From: Flexivirga meconopsidis
GTDB lineage: Bacteria > Actinomycetota > Actinomycetes > Actinomycetales > Dermatophilaceae
DNA: 64,000 nt
Reading direction: 5' to 3'
Assembly (NCBI RefSeq): GCF_026162425.1
Contig: NZ_JAOBQJ010000002.1
Location: 124,001-188,000, forward strand
A program made the translations under genes and the position numbers. Shown in pieces: positions 42,249 through 50,794 of this stretch (position 1 is its first letter; every line of letters begins with the position of its first letter). Under the pieces are notes generated by a model that did no database searches, had not been told where the DNA came from, and worked only from the letters and a program-made list of their open reading frames with translations.

Positions 42249-42689
42249 TCAGGCCACGGGGCCGCGACGCGCGAGGTCGGCGATGGCCGCCCCGATCGTC
42301 AGCGGGTCAATGGGATGCGGCACCGCGGCGTCGCACTGCGACCAGGCCGCGAGCCAGCCGTCCGCCGGGCGTCCGGTGAGCACGAGGATCGGCGGGCAGT
42401 CGAAAATCTCGTTCTTCAGCTGCTTCGACAGGCCGAGGCCACCGAGCTTGCCTGCCTCCCCGTCGAGCACCAGCAGGTCGTACTTCTCGTTGTCCACCGC
42501 GTCGACCACGGCGGCCGGGGTGGCGCACTCGCGCCAGCTGACGATCTCGACGTCCTTGGCGGGACGCCGACCAACACCCAGCCGCACCGCGTCACGAGTT
42601 GCGATGTCGTCGCTGTAGAGCAGGACGGTCAACTGGTATCCGGTGTCGGTGCTGTCGCCGGCCGGCACGACTGCGGAGGAAGCGCTCAT
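42249..42689 (-). CDS. Receiver-like (response-regulator fold) protein
   Basis: A 146-residue protein with a flavodoxin-like fold recalling a CheY receiver domain and no output domain. [16 protein letters not shown] gives acidic residues at the first strand, [12 protein letters not shown] the likely phospho-aspartate, and [12 protein letters not shown] the Thr-containing strand; the usual lysine is not clear, since PIDPLT follows. It may be an atypical receiver. ATG 42689 follows TAGCAT by seven bases. It lies between trpD and the divergent ctaE, a conserved place in many actinobacteria. Confidence 0.8.
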   Translation of the reverse strand: MSASSAVVPAGDSTDTGYQLTVLLYSDDIATRDAVRLGVGRRPAKDVEIVSWRECATPAAVVDAVDNEKYDLLVLDGEAGKLGGLGLSKQLKNEIFDCPPILVLTGRPADGWLAAWSQCDAAVPHPIDPLTIGAAIADLARRGPVA

Positions 42690-42696
42690 GGTTTCG

Positions 42697-42702
42697 ATGC
42701 TA
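42697..42702 (-). promoter_or_regulatory. -10 box for leaderless receiver-like gene
   Basis: TAGCAT on the minus strand ends seven bases before ATG 42689. Confidence 0.5.
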
Positions 42703-42916
42703 CTGGCCGCCTCGGGTCCGGAACGGACCAGGTGCGGGGGCGAAGCGGCGCGGGTCGGTGCGTCGCAGGCGGGCACCATTTGCGGCAACCGGTCGTTCAG
42801 ATCACCGAGAAGCACCGCACCGATCCGCAGCATCCCGCGAACCAGCGGGTAGCCGAGCGGCGCTGCGGTCATTTCTCGGGGGGTCGCGCGTGCCCGCGCG
42901 CCCCAATGGGGCCATA

Positions 42917-43579
42917 ATGGCGCCCGTGGCGACCGCAACGACAGCTCACTCGAGCAACTCCAGCATCCCGGCCGGTCACGGCCCCGTGACCCGACCGAAC
43001 ATGACCGCCGTCGGCACCATGGTGTGGCTGGCCAGCGAGTTGATGTTCTTCGCGGGACTGTTCGCGATGTACTTCACGATCCGGTCCGTCGCCGGCGATC
43101 TGTGGAACGAGCGGACCGGCCACCTTGAGGTCGGTTTCGCGTTCGCCAACACGGTGATCCTGGTGATCTCGTCGATCTGGTGCCAGTTCGGTGTGTTCAA
43201 GGCTGAGCAGGGCAAGCCGTCCCGGGACGGCAAGCTGTGGCAGGTCGGCAGCTGGGGCATGCGCGAGTGGTACGTGCTGGCCTACCTCTTCGGCGCAGTC
43301 TTCGTGTCCGGCCAGGTCTTCGAGTACTCCAACATGTTCGGCGAGGGCATCTCGCTCGACTCCGACGCGTACGGCTCGATGTTCTACCTGACCACCGGCT
43401 TCCACGCGCTGCACGTCACCGGCGGTCTGCTGGCCTTCCTGATGATCATCGGCCGCACGTTCACCGCCAAGAAGTTCACCCATCACCAGATCACCGGCTC
43501 GATCGTCGTGTCCTATTACTGGCACTTCGTCGACGTCGTCTGGATCGCCCTGTTCGCGACCATCTACCTGCTGAAGTGA
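42917..43579 (+). CDS. ctaE: Cytochrome c oxidase subunit III
   Basis: A 220-residue subunit of the aa3 terminal oxidase with five hydrophobic segments, as in actinobacteria. Conserved parts are [17 protein letters not shown] near the N-terminus, [11 protein letters not shown], and [17 protein letters not shown] at the end. The start is either ATG 42917 or GTG 42926; a CATAAT box (42913-42918) seven bases before the GTG would favour a leaderless start there, and [10 protein letters not shown] fits relatives. It leads the ctaE-qcrC-qcrA-qcrB operon of the bcc-aa3 supercomplex. Confidence 0.93.
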   Translation: MAPVATATTAHSSNSSIPAGHGPVTRPNMTAVGTMVWLASELMFFAGLFAMYFTIRSVAGDLWNERTGHLEVGFAFANTVILVISSIWCQFGVFKAEQGKPSRDGKLWQVGSWGMREWYVLAYLFGAVFVSGQVFEYSNMFGEGISLDSDAYGSMFYLTTGFHALHVTGGLLAFLMIIGRTFTAKKFTHHQITGSIVVSYYWHFVDVVWIALFATIYLLK

Positions 43580-43634
43580 TCGGTCCGAGCGCCATGCCCA
43601 TCTTCCATCCCTCCGACGACGACAGGACGACTTC

Positions 43635-44414
43635 GTGAGTTCCCTCGCCGCCCGCCGCCGGCACCCCGCAGCGATCCTGCTGGTCCTGCTGCTGGGTCTG
43701 GTCATCACCGGTGGCCTGTACGCCGCACTGGCTCCCAAGAACGCCGACGCGGCGCCTGACAACAGCAAGACGGTCGCTGCCGGCCAGAAGCTGTTCCAGT
43801 CCAACTGCGCCTCCTGTCACGGGCTGGACGCGGCCGGCGGTGACGGTGGCCCGTCCCTGGTCGGCGTCGGCGCCGCAGCCGTCGACTTCCAGGTCAGCAC
43901 CGGCCGTATGCCGCTGGCCAACCCCGGCATCCAGGCCCAGCGCGGCCCGGTGCAGTTCAGCAACGAGGAGATCTCGCAGCTGGCGGCATACGTCGCCTCA
44001 CTCGGCCCCGGTCCGGGCATCCCGTCCAAGGACCTGACCAGCGGCGGCGGAGACATCGCCAAGGGTGGCGAGTTGTTCCGCGTCAACTGCGCGATGTGCC
44101 ACAACTTCGCCGGCTCCGGCGGTGCGTTGACGCGCGGCAAGTTCGCGCCCAACCTGATGGACGTCAGCGGCCAGCAGATCTACGAGGCGATGGAGACCGG
44201 TCCGCAGTCGATGCCGGTGTTCAACAACTCCAACCTGTCGCCGCAGGACAAGAAGGACATCATCTCCTTCCTGATGAACGTCAAGACCGAGACCAGCCCC
44301 GGTGGCTGGACTCTCGGCAGCCTCGGCCCGGTGCCCGAGGGCCTGTTCGCGTGGACGATCGGCATCGGCATGCTCATCGTCATCGCGGTGTGGCTCGGTA
44401 AGAAGGCCGCCTGA
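43635..44414 (+). CDS. qcrC: Cytochrome bc1 complex diheme cytochrome c subunit
   Basis: A 259-residue membrane-anchored protein with two class I cytochrome c domains. Heme attachment motifs are CASCH (C58, C61, H62) and CAMCH (C152, C155, H156). An N-terminal hydrophobic segment and a C-terminal helix (FAWTIGIGMLIVIAVWLG) hold it in the membrane. It passes electrons from the Rieske centre straight to the oxidase, replacing soluble cytochrome c. The GTG start lies 55 bases after ctaE. Confidence 0.95.
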   Translation: MSSLAARRRHPAAILLVLLLGLVITGGLYAALAPKNADAAPDNSKTVAAGQKLFQSNCASCHGLDAAGGDGGPSLVGVGAAAVDFQVSTGRMPLANPGIQAQRGPVQFSNEEISQLAAYVASLGPGPGIPSKDLTSGGGDIAKGGELFRVNCAMCHNFAGSGGALTRGKFAPNLMDVSGQQIYEAMETGPQSMPVFNNSNLSPQDKKDIISFLMNVKTETSPGGWTLGSLGPVPEGLFAWTIGIGMLIVIAVWLGKKAA

Positions 44415-45553
44415 TGAGCAACGAACACTCCCCGCAGGAGGGCGCAGTGGCCAACGAGGAGTCCGGCGGAGTCGTCGCCACCCGCGACGACGAGCAGTCG
44501 CTGCCGGCCCGCTTCAGCAACCCTGGTCTGGCGCCGCACGTCCACCGTCTCGGCGACAGTGACGAGAAGGCAGCCCGCCGCAGCGAGCGGCAGGTGGCCG
44601 GGTTGTTCACCCTGTCGATGATCGCCACCGTGCTGTTCATCGTGGCCTATTTCACGATCGGCGAAAAGACCTCGGTGACCCTGCCGATCTCCGGCAAGGT
44701 GGGTGCCTTGCACGCCGCCCTCGGGGTGACCCTGGCGGTGTCATTGCTCGGCATCGGCCTCGGCGCCATTCACTGGGCCAAGACCCTGATGTCCGACACC
44801 GAGGTCGTCGAGGAACGCCATGTGCAGCGTTCGGACGACGAGGCACGCGACGGCGCGGTCAAGGTCGTCATGGACGGCGTGGAGTCCTCGCAGTTCAAGC
44901 GTCGCCCGTTGATCAAGTACACCCTCGGTGGCGCGCTCGGTTTGTTCGCGCTGCCACTCGGCCTGCAGCTGGTTGGCGGCCTCGGCCCCGCCAAGGATGT
45001 GGCCGACGACTTGAAGACGACGCTGTGGGACAGCGAGGTCCCCGTGCTCGGCCCGGACGGCAAGCCCGAGATGAAGGACGGCAAGCCGGTCACCCGCCCC
45101 CGTCGTCTGATGCGCGACCCCGAGGGCACCGCGATCCGCCTGTCCGACGTGACGCTCGGCTCGGTCTTCCACGTGTTGCCCGAGGGCATCAACGACACCG
45201 CCGACCCGCTCAACCAGAAGGTCAAGGCGTCGGTGATCCTGATCTCCCTCGAGGAGGACAAGATCAAGAGCGCCCGCGAGCGCAACTGGGGTCTCAACGG
45301 CGTGGTCGCGTTCTCCAAGATCTGCACTCACGTCGGTTGCCCGGTCGGCCTGTACGAACAGACCACGCACCACCTGCTGTGCCCATGCCATCAGTCGACC
45401 TTCGACCTGACCGAGGACTGCAAGGTCGTCTTCGGTCCGGCCAAGCGGCCGCTGCCGCAGTTGGAGATCAAGGTCGACGACGCCGGCTACCTCTACGCAC
45501 CGCACGGCTTCGAAGAGCCGGTCGGTCCGAGCTTCTGGGAGCGTGACCGATGA
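44414..45553 (+). CDS. qcrA: Cytochrome bc1 complex Rieske iron-sulfur subunit
   Basis: A 379-residue Rieske protein of the actinobacterial type with about three membrane helices (near residues 58-76, 95-118 and 172-192). The [2Fe-2S] ligands are C304 and H306 in CTHVGCPVGLY, and C323 and H326 in CPCHQSTFD; C309 and C325 should form the disulfide. It shares one base with the qcrC stop (TGATG) and overlaps qcrB by ATGA. Confidence 0.95.
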   Translation: MSNEHSPQEGAVANEESGGVVATRDDEQSLPARFSNPGLAPHVHRLGDSDEKAARRSERQVAGLFTLSMIATVLFIVAYFTIGEKTSVTLPISGKVGALHAALGVTLAVSLLGIGLGAIHWAKTLMSDTEVVEERHVQRSDDEARDGAVKVVMDGVESSQFKRRPLIKYTLGGALGLFALPLGLQLVGGLGPAKDVADDLKTTLWDSEVPVLGPDGKPEMKDGKPVTRPRRLMRDPEGTAIRLSDVTLGSVFHVLPEGINDTADPLNQKVKASVILISLEEDKIKSARERNWGLNGVVAFSKICTHVGCPVGLYEQTTHHLLCPCHQSTFDLTEDCKVVFGPAKRPLPQLEIKVDDAGYLYAPHGFEEPVGPSFWERDR

Positions 45554-47343
45554 GCGACACGACAACCGCACGCAGCACCGCTGACGCGTTGCGCGCCGAC
45601 GACAAGAAGGAAGCACCCGCGGGCAACGGCGGACCGGTCGGCGCGGTGGCCAACTGGGTCGACGAGCGCACCGGCGCAGCCAAGGGCGTGCGCTTCCTGC
45701 TCAAGAAGGTCTTCCCCGACCACTGGTCGTTCATGTTCGGCGAGATGGCGATGTACTCCCTCGTCGTCCTGCTCATCACCGGCACCTTCCTGACCTTCTG
45801 GTTCGTCCCGTCGATGGGCGAGACGACCTACAACGGCTCCTATGTGCCGTTGCAGGGCGTGCAAATGAGCGAGGCGTTCGCCTCCACCGTCAAGATCTCG
45901 ATGGACGTCAAGGGCGGTCTGCTGATCCGGCAGATCCACCACTGGTCCGCGCTGATCTTCCTGGTGTCGATCGCGCTGCACATGTTCCGGGTGTTCTTCA
46001 CCGGCGCGTTCCGCAAGCCGCGCGAGCTCAACTGGATCATCGGCCTCCTGCTGGCGATGCTCTCGATGGTCGAGGGCTTCATCGGCTACTCGCTCCCGGA
46101 CGACCTGCTGTCCGGCACCGGTATCCGTGCGATGCAGGGATTCATCCTGTCGATCCCGGTCGTCGGCACCTACATCAGCTACTTCCTGTTCGGCGGCGGC
46201 TTCCCGGGCCACGACATCATCCCGCGGTTCTTCACCATCCACGTGCTGTTGTTGCCCGCCGTGCTGGTCGGCTTGTTCACCGCGCACATCCTGCTGGTGA
46301 TGGTGCACAAGCACACCCAGTACCCCGGCCCTGGCCGCACCAACAAGAACGTCGTCGGCTTCCCGCTGATGCCGGTGTACGCCGCAAAGGCCGGCGGTTT
46401 CTTCTTCGTCGTGTTCGGCATCACCACGCTGATCGCCGGGCTGGTCACGATCAACCCGATCTGGGCATACGGTCCCTACGAGCCGACGATGGTGACGGCC
46501 GGATCCCAACCCGACTGGTACATGGGCTTCGCCGACGGCGCGCTGCGATTGTTGCCAGGTTTCCTGGAATTCACCGTGCTCGGCTTCACGTTCAGCTTCA
46601 ACATCATGATCGGCGCGATCCTGATGATCCCCATCCTCTGGACGATCATGGGCGCCTACCCGTTCGTGGAAGCCTGGGTGACCGGCGACAAGAACGAGCA
46701 CCACATCCTGGACCGGCCGCGCAACCAGCCGACCCGCACCGGGCTCGGCATGGCCGCGATCACCTTCTACGGGATCCTGTTCGCCGCCTGTGGCAACGAC
46801 ATCATGGCGATCAAGTTCAACATGTCGATCAACGACATCACCCGGGCGTTCCAGATCGGCCTGATCATCATGCCGCCGATCGTGTTCTGGGTGACCAAGC
46901 GGCTGTGTCTGTCCTTGCAGCGGGCCGACCGCGAGATGGTGCTGCACGGCAGGGAGAGCGGCCGGATCGTCCGCACCGGTCGAGGCAAGTTCTTCGAGGC
47001 ACACCAGAACCTCGACGACTTCCAGCGCTGGCCCTTGGTGGCGTATGACGCGCACGCCCCGATCGAGCTGCCGTCGGCCACCGACGAGAACGGAGTGCGA
47101 CGCAAGGGCGCCCGCAAGGACCGCATGCGAGCCCGCCTGTCGCACTACTACTTCAAGGACCGCATCGAGCCGGTGACCCCCGCTGAGCTCGAGGCCGCGC
47201 ACCACGATGGTCAAGCGCACGAGGCGATCGAGTCCCACCCCGACGAGGCCGAGCAGGGCCTGATGCACGGTGGCGCGGAGGAGATCGGCGAGGCGCACGC
47301 CTACGGCCACCCGGGCGAGCACGCCGACGCCGGCAAGAACTAG
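45550..47343 (+). CDS. qcrB: Cytochrome bc1 complex cytochrome b subunit
   Basis: A 597-residue multi-helix subunit that binds two b hemes and oxidises menaquinol. Segments IRQIHHWSALIFLVSIALHMFRVFF and FFTIHVLLLPAVLVGLFTAHILLVMVHKH-type helices (FFTIHVLLLPAVLVG, then HILLVMVHKH) hold the heme histidines, and the quinol-site motif GYEP-like reads AYGPYEPTMVTAG. The C-terminal tail of about 130 residues is hydrophilic and ends in a His/Ala/Glu-rich stretch. It closes the ctaE-qcrCAB operon. Confidence 0.95.
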   Translation: MSDTTTARSTADALRADDKKEAPAGNGGPVGAVANWVDERTGAAKGVRFLLKKVFPDHWSFMFGEMAMYSLVVLLITGTFLTFWFVPSMGETTYNGSYVPLQGVQMSEAFASTVKISMDVKGGLLIRQIHHWSALIFLVSIALHMFRVFFTGAFRKPRELNWIIGLLLAMLSMVEGFIGYSLPDDLLSGTGIRAMQGFILSIPVVGTYISYFLFGGGFPGHDIIPRFFTIHVLLLPAVLVGLFTAHILLVMVHKHTQYPGPGRTNKNVVGFPLMPVYAAKAGGFFFVVFGITTLIAGLVTINPIWAYGPYEPTMVTAGSQPDWYMGFADGALRLLPGFLEFTVLGFTFSFNIMIGAILMIPILWTIMGAYPFVEAWVTGDKNEHHILDRPRNQPTRTGLGMAAITFYGILFAACGNDIMAIKFNMSINDITRAFQIGLIIMPPIVFWVTKRLCLSLQRADREMVLHGRESGRIVRTGRGKFFEAHQNLDDFQRWPLVAYDAHAPIELPSATDENGVRRKGARKDRMRARLSHYYFKDRIEPVTPAELEAAHHDGQAHEAIESHPDEAEQGLMHGGAEEIGEAHAYGHPGEHADAGKN

Positions 47344-47376
47344 CGACGGCATCTCGGTCGAACCACCGAACCGGCC

Positions 47377-48174
47377 GTGACCGCTGACCGCGTCCTCAAG
47401 GCGCATCGTCAGCTGTCACGGCCGGTTCGCGTCGAATGGGGTCTGGCCGGCGCCACCGCGCTGGTCGAGCCCGACTCGATCGCCGTCGTGGTGGACGTGC
47501 TCAGCTTCTCCACCACAACCTCTGTCGCGATCGAACTCGGCGCGGTCGTTCACCCGCATCGCTGGCGGGACGACAGCGCCGCACGACGCGCCCAGCAGCT
47601 GGGCGCCACCCTGGCCGTCGGCCGGCTGGAGGCCCGCGACGGACCGCCCGGAGCGGTGTCCCTCTCCCCCGTCACGATCCGTGCGGCGGCGCCGGAGCGG
47701 CTCCTGCTGCCGTCACCCAATGGCTCAACGATCGTGGCCGCCTAGTCCGACGCCGGCGCGACCGTCCTGGTCGGGGCGCTGCGCAACGCAAGCGCGGTTG
47801 CGCGGTGGATCGACACCGAGGTCGCCGCGTGGCCGCGACCGGTGATCGTCATACCGGCCGGCGAGCAGTGGCCGTCGGGGGTGCTCCGCCCCGCCGTGGA
47901 GGACCTGTGGGGCGCGGGCGCGATCGTGTCGGGTCTGCAGCACGGTCCTCGCTCGGTCGAGGCGCAGGTCGCCGCGGACGCGTTCGCCGCGGTGCGGGAC
48001 GACCCCGTCACCGCGTTGCGTGAGTGCGCCGGTGGCGAGGAGCTCGAGGCAGCTGGCTTCGGTGCCGATGTCACAGTCGCCGCTGAGCTCGACTCGAGCG
48101 AGGTCGTGCCGATGCTTATCGACGGGGCGTTGGTCGACGCCCGGCGAGCGCCAGCAACCGATCGGACTCGTTAG
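47377..48174 (+). pseudogene. ComB-like (2-phosphosulfolactate phosphatase family) gene interrupted by in-frame TAG
   Basis: The reading frame codes a ComB-family protein across its full length, about 265 codons, but has a TAG at 47743-47745. Before it the protein reads VVVDVLSFSTTTSVAIE and PSPNGSTIVAA; after it, in the same frame, SDAGATVLVGALRNASAVA, IPAGEQWP, AVEDLWGAGAIVSGL and DVTVAAELDSSEVVPML follow, all family-like. A single base change (for example from CAG, GAG or AAG) would explain it. Either the gene is a recent pseudogene or the amber codon is read through. ComB makes sulfolactate in methanogens; the actinobacterial role is unknown. The 3' end overlaps the convergent gene by 59 bases. 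Confidence 0.82.
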
Positions 48175-48718
48175 CGCCGGCCACGATCGGGCGGGCGGCC
48201 GCGAAGCGCACACCGCGGTCGTGCGGGCCGATCAGCACCGGCGCCACCGCCAGCAGTTCGCCGGCCAGCGCCGCCGGGATCGCTTCGGCCCCGCCGGTCG
48301 CCTCCCCCACGTCCCAGCCGTGCACCGCGATCTCCAATGCCCCGGCGGCGGCGACCAGCGAGGTCGCCATCGGCGCGGTGCCGATGCGCGTCGTCCCTCG
48401 CGTCGGCGGCGGCTCCCAGGCGCCGAGCAGCTCGCCGGCAAGGGTCCGTAGCCGGCGCACTGGCTCGACCGATGAGCGGCCGGACACCGGGGGCCGGATC
48501 GCGACGCTGCCGGTTACGGCCTCGGTGAAGGCCAGCAAGGAGTCCTCCATGTGCCCGAGCAACTCGGCGAGATCCCAATGCTCGCAAGGTGTTTGACGAT
48601 CGAGGTCGCCGTCACGCACCCGCCCCAGCATCCCGCAGGTGTATGACGTGGCCGACGCCAGCAACTGCGCTCCGGCGGCCGTCGAGCCTCGCCGGGTCGA
48701 TGTCGTCACTGTCGTCAC
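48116..48718 (-). CDS. TIGR03086-type DinB-fold metal-binding protein
   Basis: A 200-residue protein of the mycothiol-dependent maleylpyruvate isomerase/DinB superfamily, TIGR03086 branch. The metal-binding histidines would be in CEHWDLAELLGHMEDSL and in ALEIAVHGWDVGEATG. Members often use mycothiol as cofactor, but the substrate is unknown. GTG 48718 overlaps the sigma factor stop (GTGA), so the two are coupled. Its 3' end runs 59 bases into the convergent comB-like gene. Confidence 0.85.
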   Translation of the reverse strand: MTTVTTSTRRGSTAAGAQLLASATSYTCGMLGRVRDGDLDRQTPCEHWDLAELLGHMEDSLLAFTEAVTGSVAIRPPVSGRSSVEPVRRLRTLAGELLGAWEPPPTRGTTRIGTAPMATSLVAAAGALEIAVHGWDVGEATGGAEAIPAALAGELLAVAPVLIGPHDRGVRFAAARPIVAGANESDRLLALAGRRPTPRR

Positions 48719-49713
48719 CCGGCCGGGGAGTAGTCAGCGGGCAGCACCGCCGGCAGCCCGAAGGTGGCGAACAGGCCCGTGTCGAAGAAGGCGACGACAT
48801 GAGCCGCCACGCCGTCCCGCAGGCTGAGGACCTGCAGATGAAACGGGTGATACCGCCCGTCGTCGCCGCGCAGATAGAGACCGAAGGCGGGCTGCCCGTT
48901 GGCGCGGGTGGGCACCAGGCGCATCGTGTGCCGCGTGCCCGGACACGCGGTGTCGATCAGCTCGGCGACCACGTCGGCGCCCTGGTACCAGCCGACGTGC
49001 GGCGGCATCTCCCAGACGATGTCCGTCGTGAACAGCCGGGTGATCGCGTCGATGTCCTTCTCCCAGAACGCGGCCGTCCATCGGTCGAGCAGGTCGTGCT
49101 GTTCGGGCGTGAGCTCGTCCGCGCAGACGGTGTCCTCACTTGCCTGCACCTCGGCCAGCTGCGCCCGCGCCCGCTGCAATGCGCTGTTGACGCTCGCAAC
49201 CGACGTGCCGAGCGCGTCGGCGACCTCCTTGGCCCGCCAGGCCAGCACGTCCCGCAACACCAGCACCGCCCGCTGCAGCGGCGGCAGGTGCTGCAGCGCA
49301 GCAATGAACGCCAACCGGATGCTCTCGCGAGCACCGATGATCGCCGCAGGGTCGCGGGTGTCGGTGTCCACCGCCGCGTCCGGCACCGGCTGCAGCCACG
49401 GCACCTCGAAGTCCTCCACGATCGGATCGCTCGCGGCGATGCTCGGCTGCCCCAGGCCGGTCGGCAGCGGCCGCCGGGCCCGGCCGTCAAGCGCGGTCAG
49501 ACAGGTGTTCGTCGCGATGCGGTAGAGCCAGGTGCGCACTGACGAGCGGTGCTCGAAGGCGTCATACGCCCGCCACGCCCGCAGATAGGTCTCCTGCACC
49601 AGGTCCTCGGCGTCCTGCGTCGATCCCGTCATCCGATAGCAGTGCGCGAAGATCTCGCGCCGATACTGCTCGCTGACCGTTGGAAAGTCCTCGGTCACGG
49701 CCTGCTCGGTCAT
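48715..49713 (-). CDS. ECF sigma factor with C-terminal SnoaL-like domain
   Basis: A 332-residue sigma-70 family protein. Region 2 (IFAHCYRMTGSTQDAEDLVQETYLRAWR region, with RTWLYRIATNTCL) and region 4 (LPPLQRAVLVLRDVLAWRAKEVADALGTSVASVNSALQRAR region) are intact. The last 125 residues (AFWEKDIDAITRLFTTDIVWEMPP and the strands after it) form a SnoaL/NTF2-like domain, as in the ECF41/ECF56-type sigma factors, where it replaces an anti-sigma factor. ATG 49713 follows GGGAGAGGGAG. It is coupled to the TIGR03086 gene. Confidence 0.88.
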   Translation of the reverse strand: MTEQAVTEDFPTVSEQYRREIFAHCYRMTGSTQDAEDLVQETYLRAWRAYDAFEHRSSVRTWLYRIATNTCLTALDGRARRPLPTGLGQPSIAASDPIVEDFEVPWLQPVPDAAVDTDTRDPAAIIGARESIRLAFIAALQHLPPLQRAVLVLRDVLAWRAKEVADALGTSVASVNSALQRARAQLAEVQASEDTVCADELTPEQHDLLDRWTAAFWEKDIDAITRLFTTDIVWEMPPHVGWYQGADVVAELIDTACPGTRHTMRLVPTRANGQPAFGLYLRGDDGRYHPFHLQVLSLRDGVAAHVVAFFDTGLFATFGLPAVLPADYSPAG

Positions 49714-49810
49714 CGCCACGCTCCCTCTCCCGGTGCTCGCCAGCATGTCACCTCCACGCCTTAGCCGTACCGACAATCGGCGACCTCGAAACTGATCGGT
49801 CGCCGCCCCG

Positions 49811-49816
49811 TAGGCT
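49811..49816 (+). promoter_or_regulatory. -10 box for leaderless metallopeptidase gene
   Basis: TAGGCT ends seven bases before ATG 49824, without a ribosome binding site. Confidence 0.55.
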
Positions 49817-49823
49817 CGTTGCC

Positions 49824-50183
49824 ATGCCGATCCCGATGACTCGTGCGGAGTTCGAGGAAGCCGTCGGCGACGCGTTCGACTCGATCCCGCAGGAGTTGCT
49901 CGACCGGCTCGAGAACGTCGCGATCACCGTCGAGGACGAGCCACCCGCGGACGGTCCGCAGAACCTGCTCGGCCTGTATGTCGGGGTGCCGCTCACCCAG
50001 CGTGGCGAGGGCTATGGCCTGGGCAACCTGCCCGATCACATCTACATCTTCCGCGGACCACTCACTCGTTACTGCGGTAGCCGCCCCCAACTGCTGGAGC
50101 AGATCCGGGTGACCGTGTTGCACGAGATCGGCCACTACTTCGGAATCGACGACGCGCGTCTGCACGAACTCGGCTGGGGCTGA
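49824..50183 (+). CDS. Small zincin-type metallopeptidase family protein
   Basis: A 119-residue protein with the zinc motif VLHEIGHYFGID: H100, E101, H104 and D109, the HExxHxxGxxD pattern. The N-terminal half FEEAVGDAFDSIPQELLDRL and NVAITVEDEP is typical of this short actinobacterial and proteobacterial family, whose substrate is unknown. It lacks a signal peptide, so it is cytoplasmic. It converges on the PadR gene. Confidence 0.9.
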   Translation: MPIPMTRAEFEEAVGDAFDSIPQELLDRLENVAITVEDEPPADGPQNLLGLYVGVPLTQRGEGYGLGNLPDHIYIFRGPLTRYCGSRPQLLEQIRVTVLHEIGHYFGIDDARLHELGWG

Positions 50184-50190
50184 AGCAGAT

Positions 50191-50769
50191 TCAGCCGTCC
50201 TCCTGCTGCAGCCGCCGGCGCACGTCCCGGCACCAGCGCAGTCTGCCCTGGTGAAACTCAATGCCGGCGCGGACCGTCGCCCAGCTGCCGAAGTCCGGGT
50301 GGCTCGCGGTGCGGGCTTGTCCGTCGTCGTCCAGCTCGCGCTCGAACGACCGATAGAGCGTGAGCCGCTCCCGGCTCGCGTCCTCGATGCCGGCCAACAC
50401 CTCGAGAGCCTCGTCCGGCGGCAACAGCCACAGCGCGTGCGCCCGCAGGATGACCGGGTCGCGGTCGACGTGCGCCTCCGGCTCGGTGCGCAGCCAGTGC
50501 AGCACCGACCGTCGGCCGGCTGCGGTCACCGCATAGCGCTTGCTCTGCCGGGGGCCGGCTGCGGCGATGTCGGTGTGCCGGACCAGCCCGGCGGTCTCCA
50601 GGCGGGCGAGCTCGGCGTAGATCTGGCTGTGCCGAGCGGTCCAGAAGTAGTCGGTGGAGTTGCTCATCGCCCGCGACAGCTCGTAGCCGGTCGCCTCCCG
50701 ACGGCACAGCACACTGAGCAGGGCGCGTCCGAGCGCCGACACCTGCTTCGTCGATTCCACCGCCGCCAT
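50191..50769 (-). CDS. PadR-family transcriptional regulator
   Basis: A 192-residue PadR regulator. The winged helix (GRALLSVLCRREATGYELSRAMS, TDYFWTARHSQIYAELARLETAGLVR region) is followed by a C-terminal dimerisation coiled coil (EALEVLAGIEDASRERLTLY). PadR proteins usually repress themselves and a neighbouring gene and respond to phenolic or drug-like ligands. Only 25 bases separate it from a divergent lipoprotein gene, and an imperfect dyad lies there. Confidence 0.88.
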   Translation of the reverse strand: MAAVESTKQVSALGRALLSVLCRREATGYELSRAMSNSTDYFWTARHSQIYAELARLETAGLVRHTDIAAAGPRQSKRYAVTAAGRRSVLHWLRTEPEAHVDRDPVILRAHALWLLPPDEALEVLAGIEDASRERLTLYRSFERELDDDGQARTASHPDFGSWATVRAGIEFHQGRLRWCRDVRRRLQQEDG

Positions 50770-50778
50770 CCCCCAACT

Positions 50779-50794
50779 ATGTCAAAGTTGTCAT
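50779..50794. promoter_or_regulatory. Candidate PadR operator
   Basis: ATGTCAAAGTTGTCAT is an imperfect 16-bp dyad (matching pairs ATG-CAT and CAA-TTG). It fills most of the gap between the divergent padR-like gene and the hydrolase lipoprotein gene and resembles the ATGT-N8-ACAT form of PadR sites. Confidence 0.6.

Noticed and set aside
47743-47745. Pyrrolysine or selenocysteine-type recoding of the comB-like stop
   Set aside because: The codon is TAG, no recoding machinery or structure is visible, and the family has no such residue there; a nonsense mutation is simpler.
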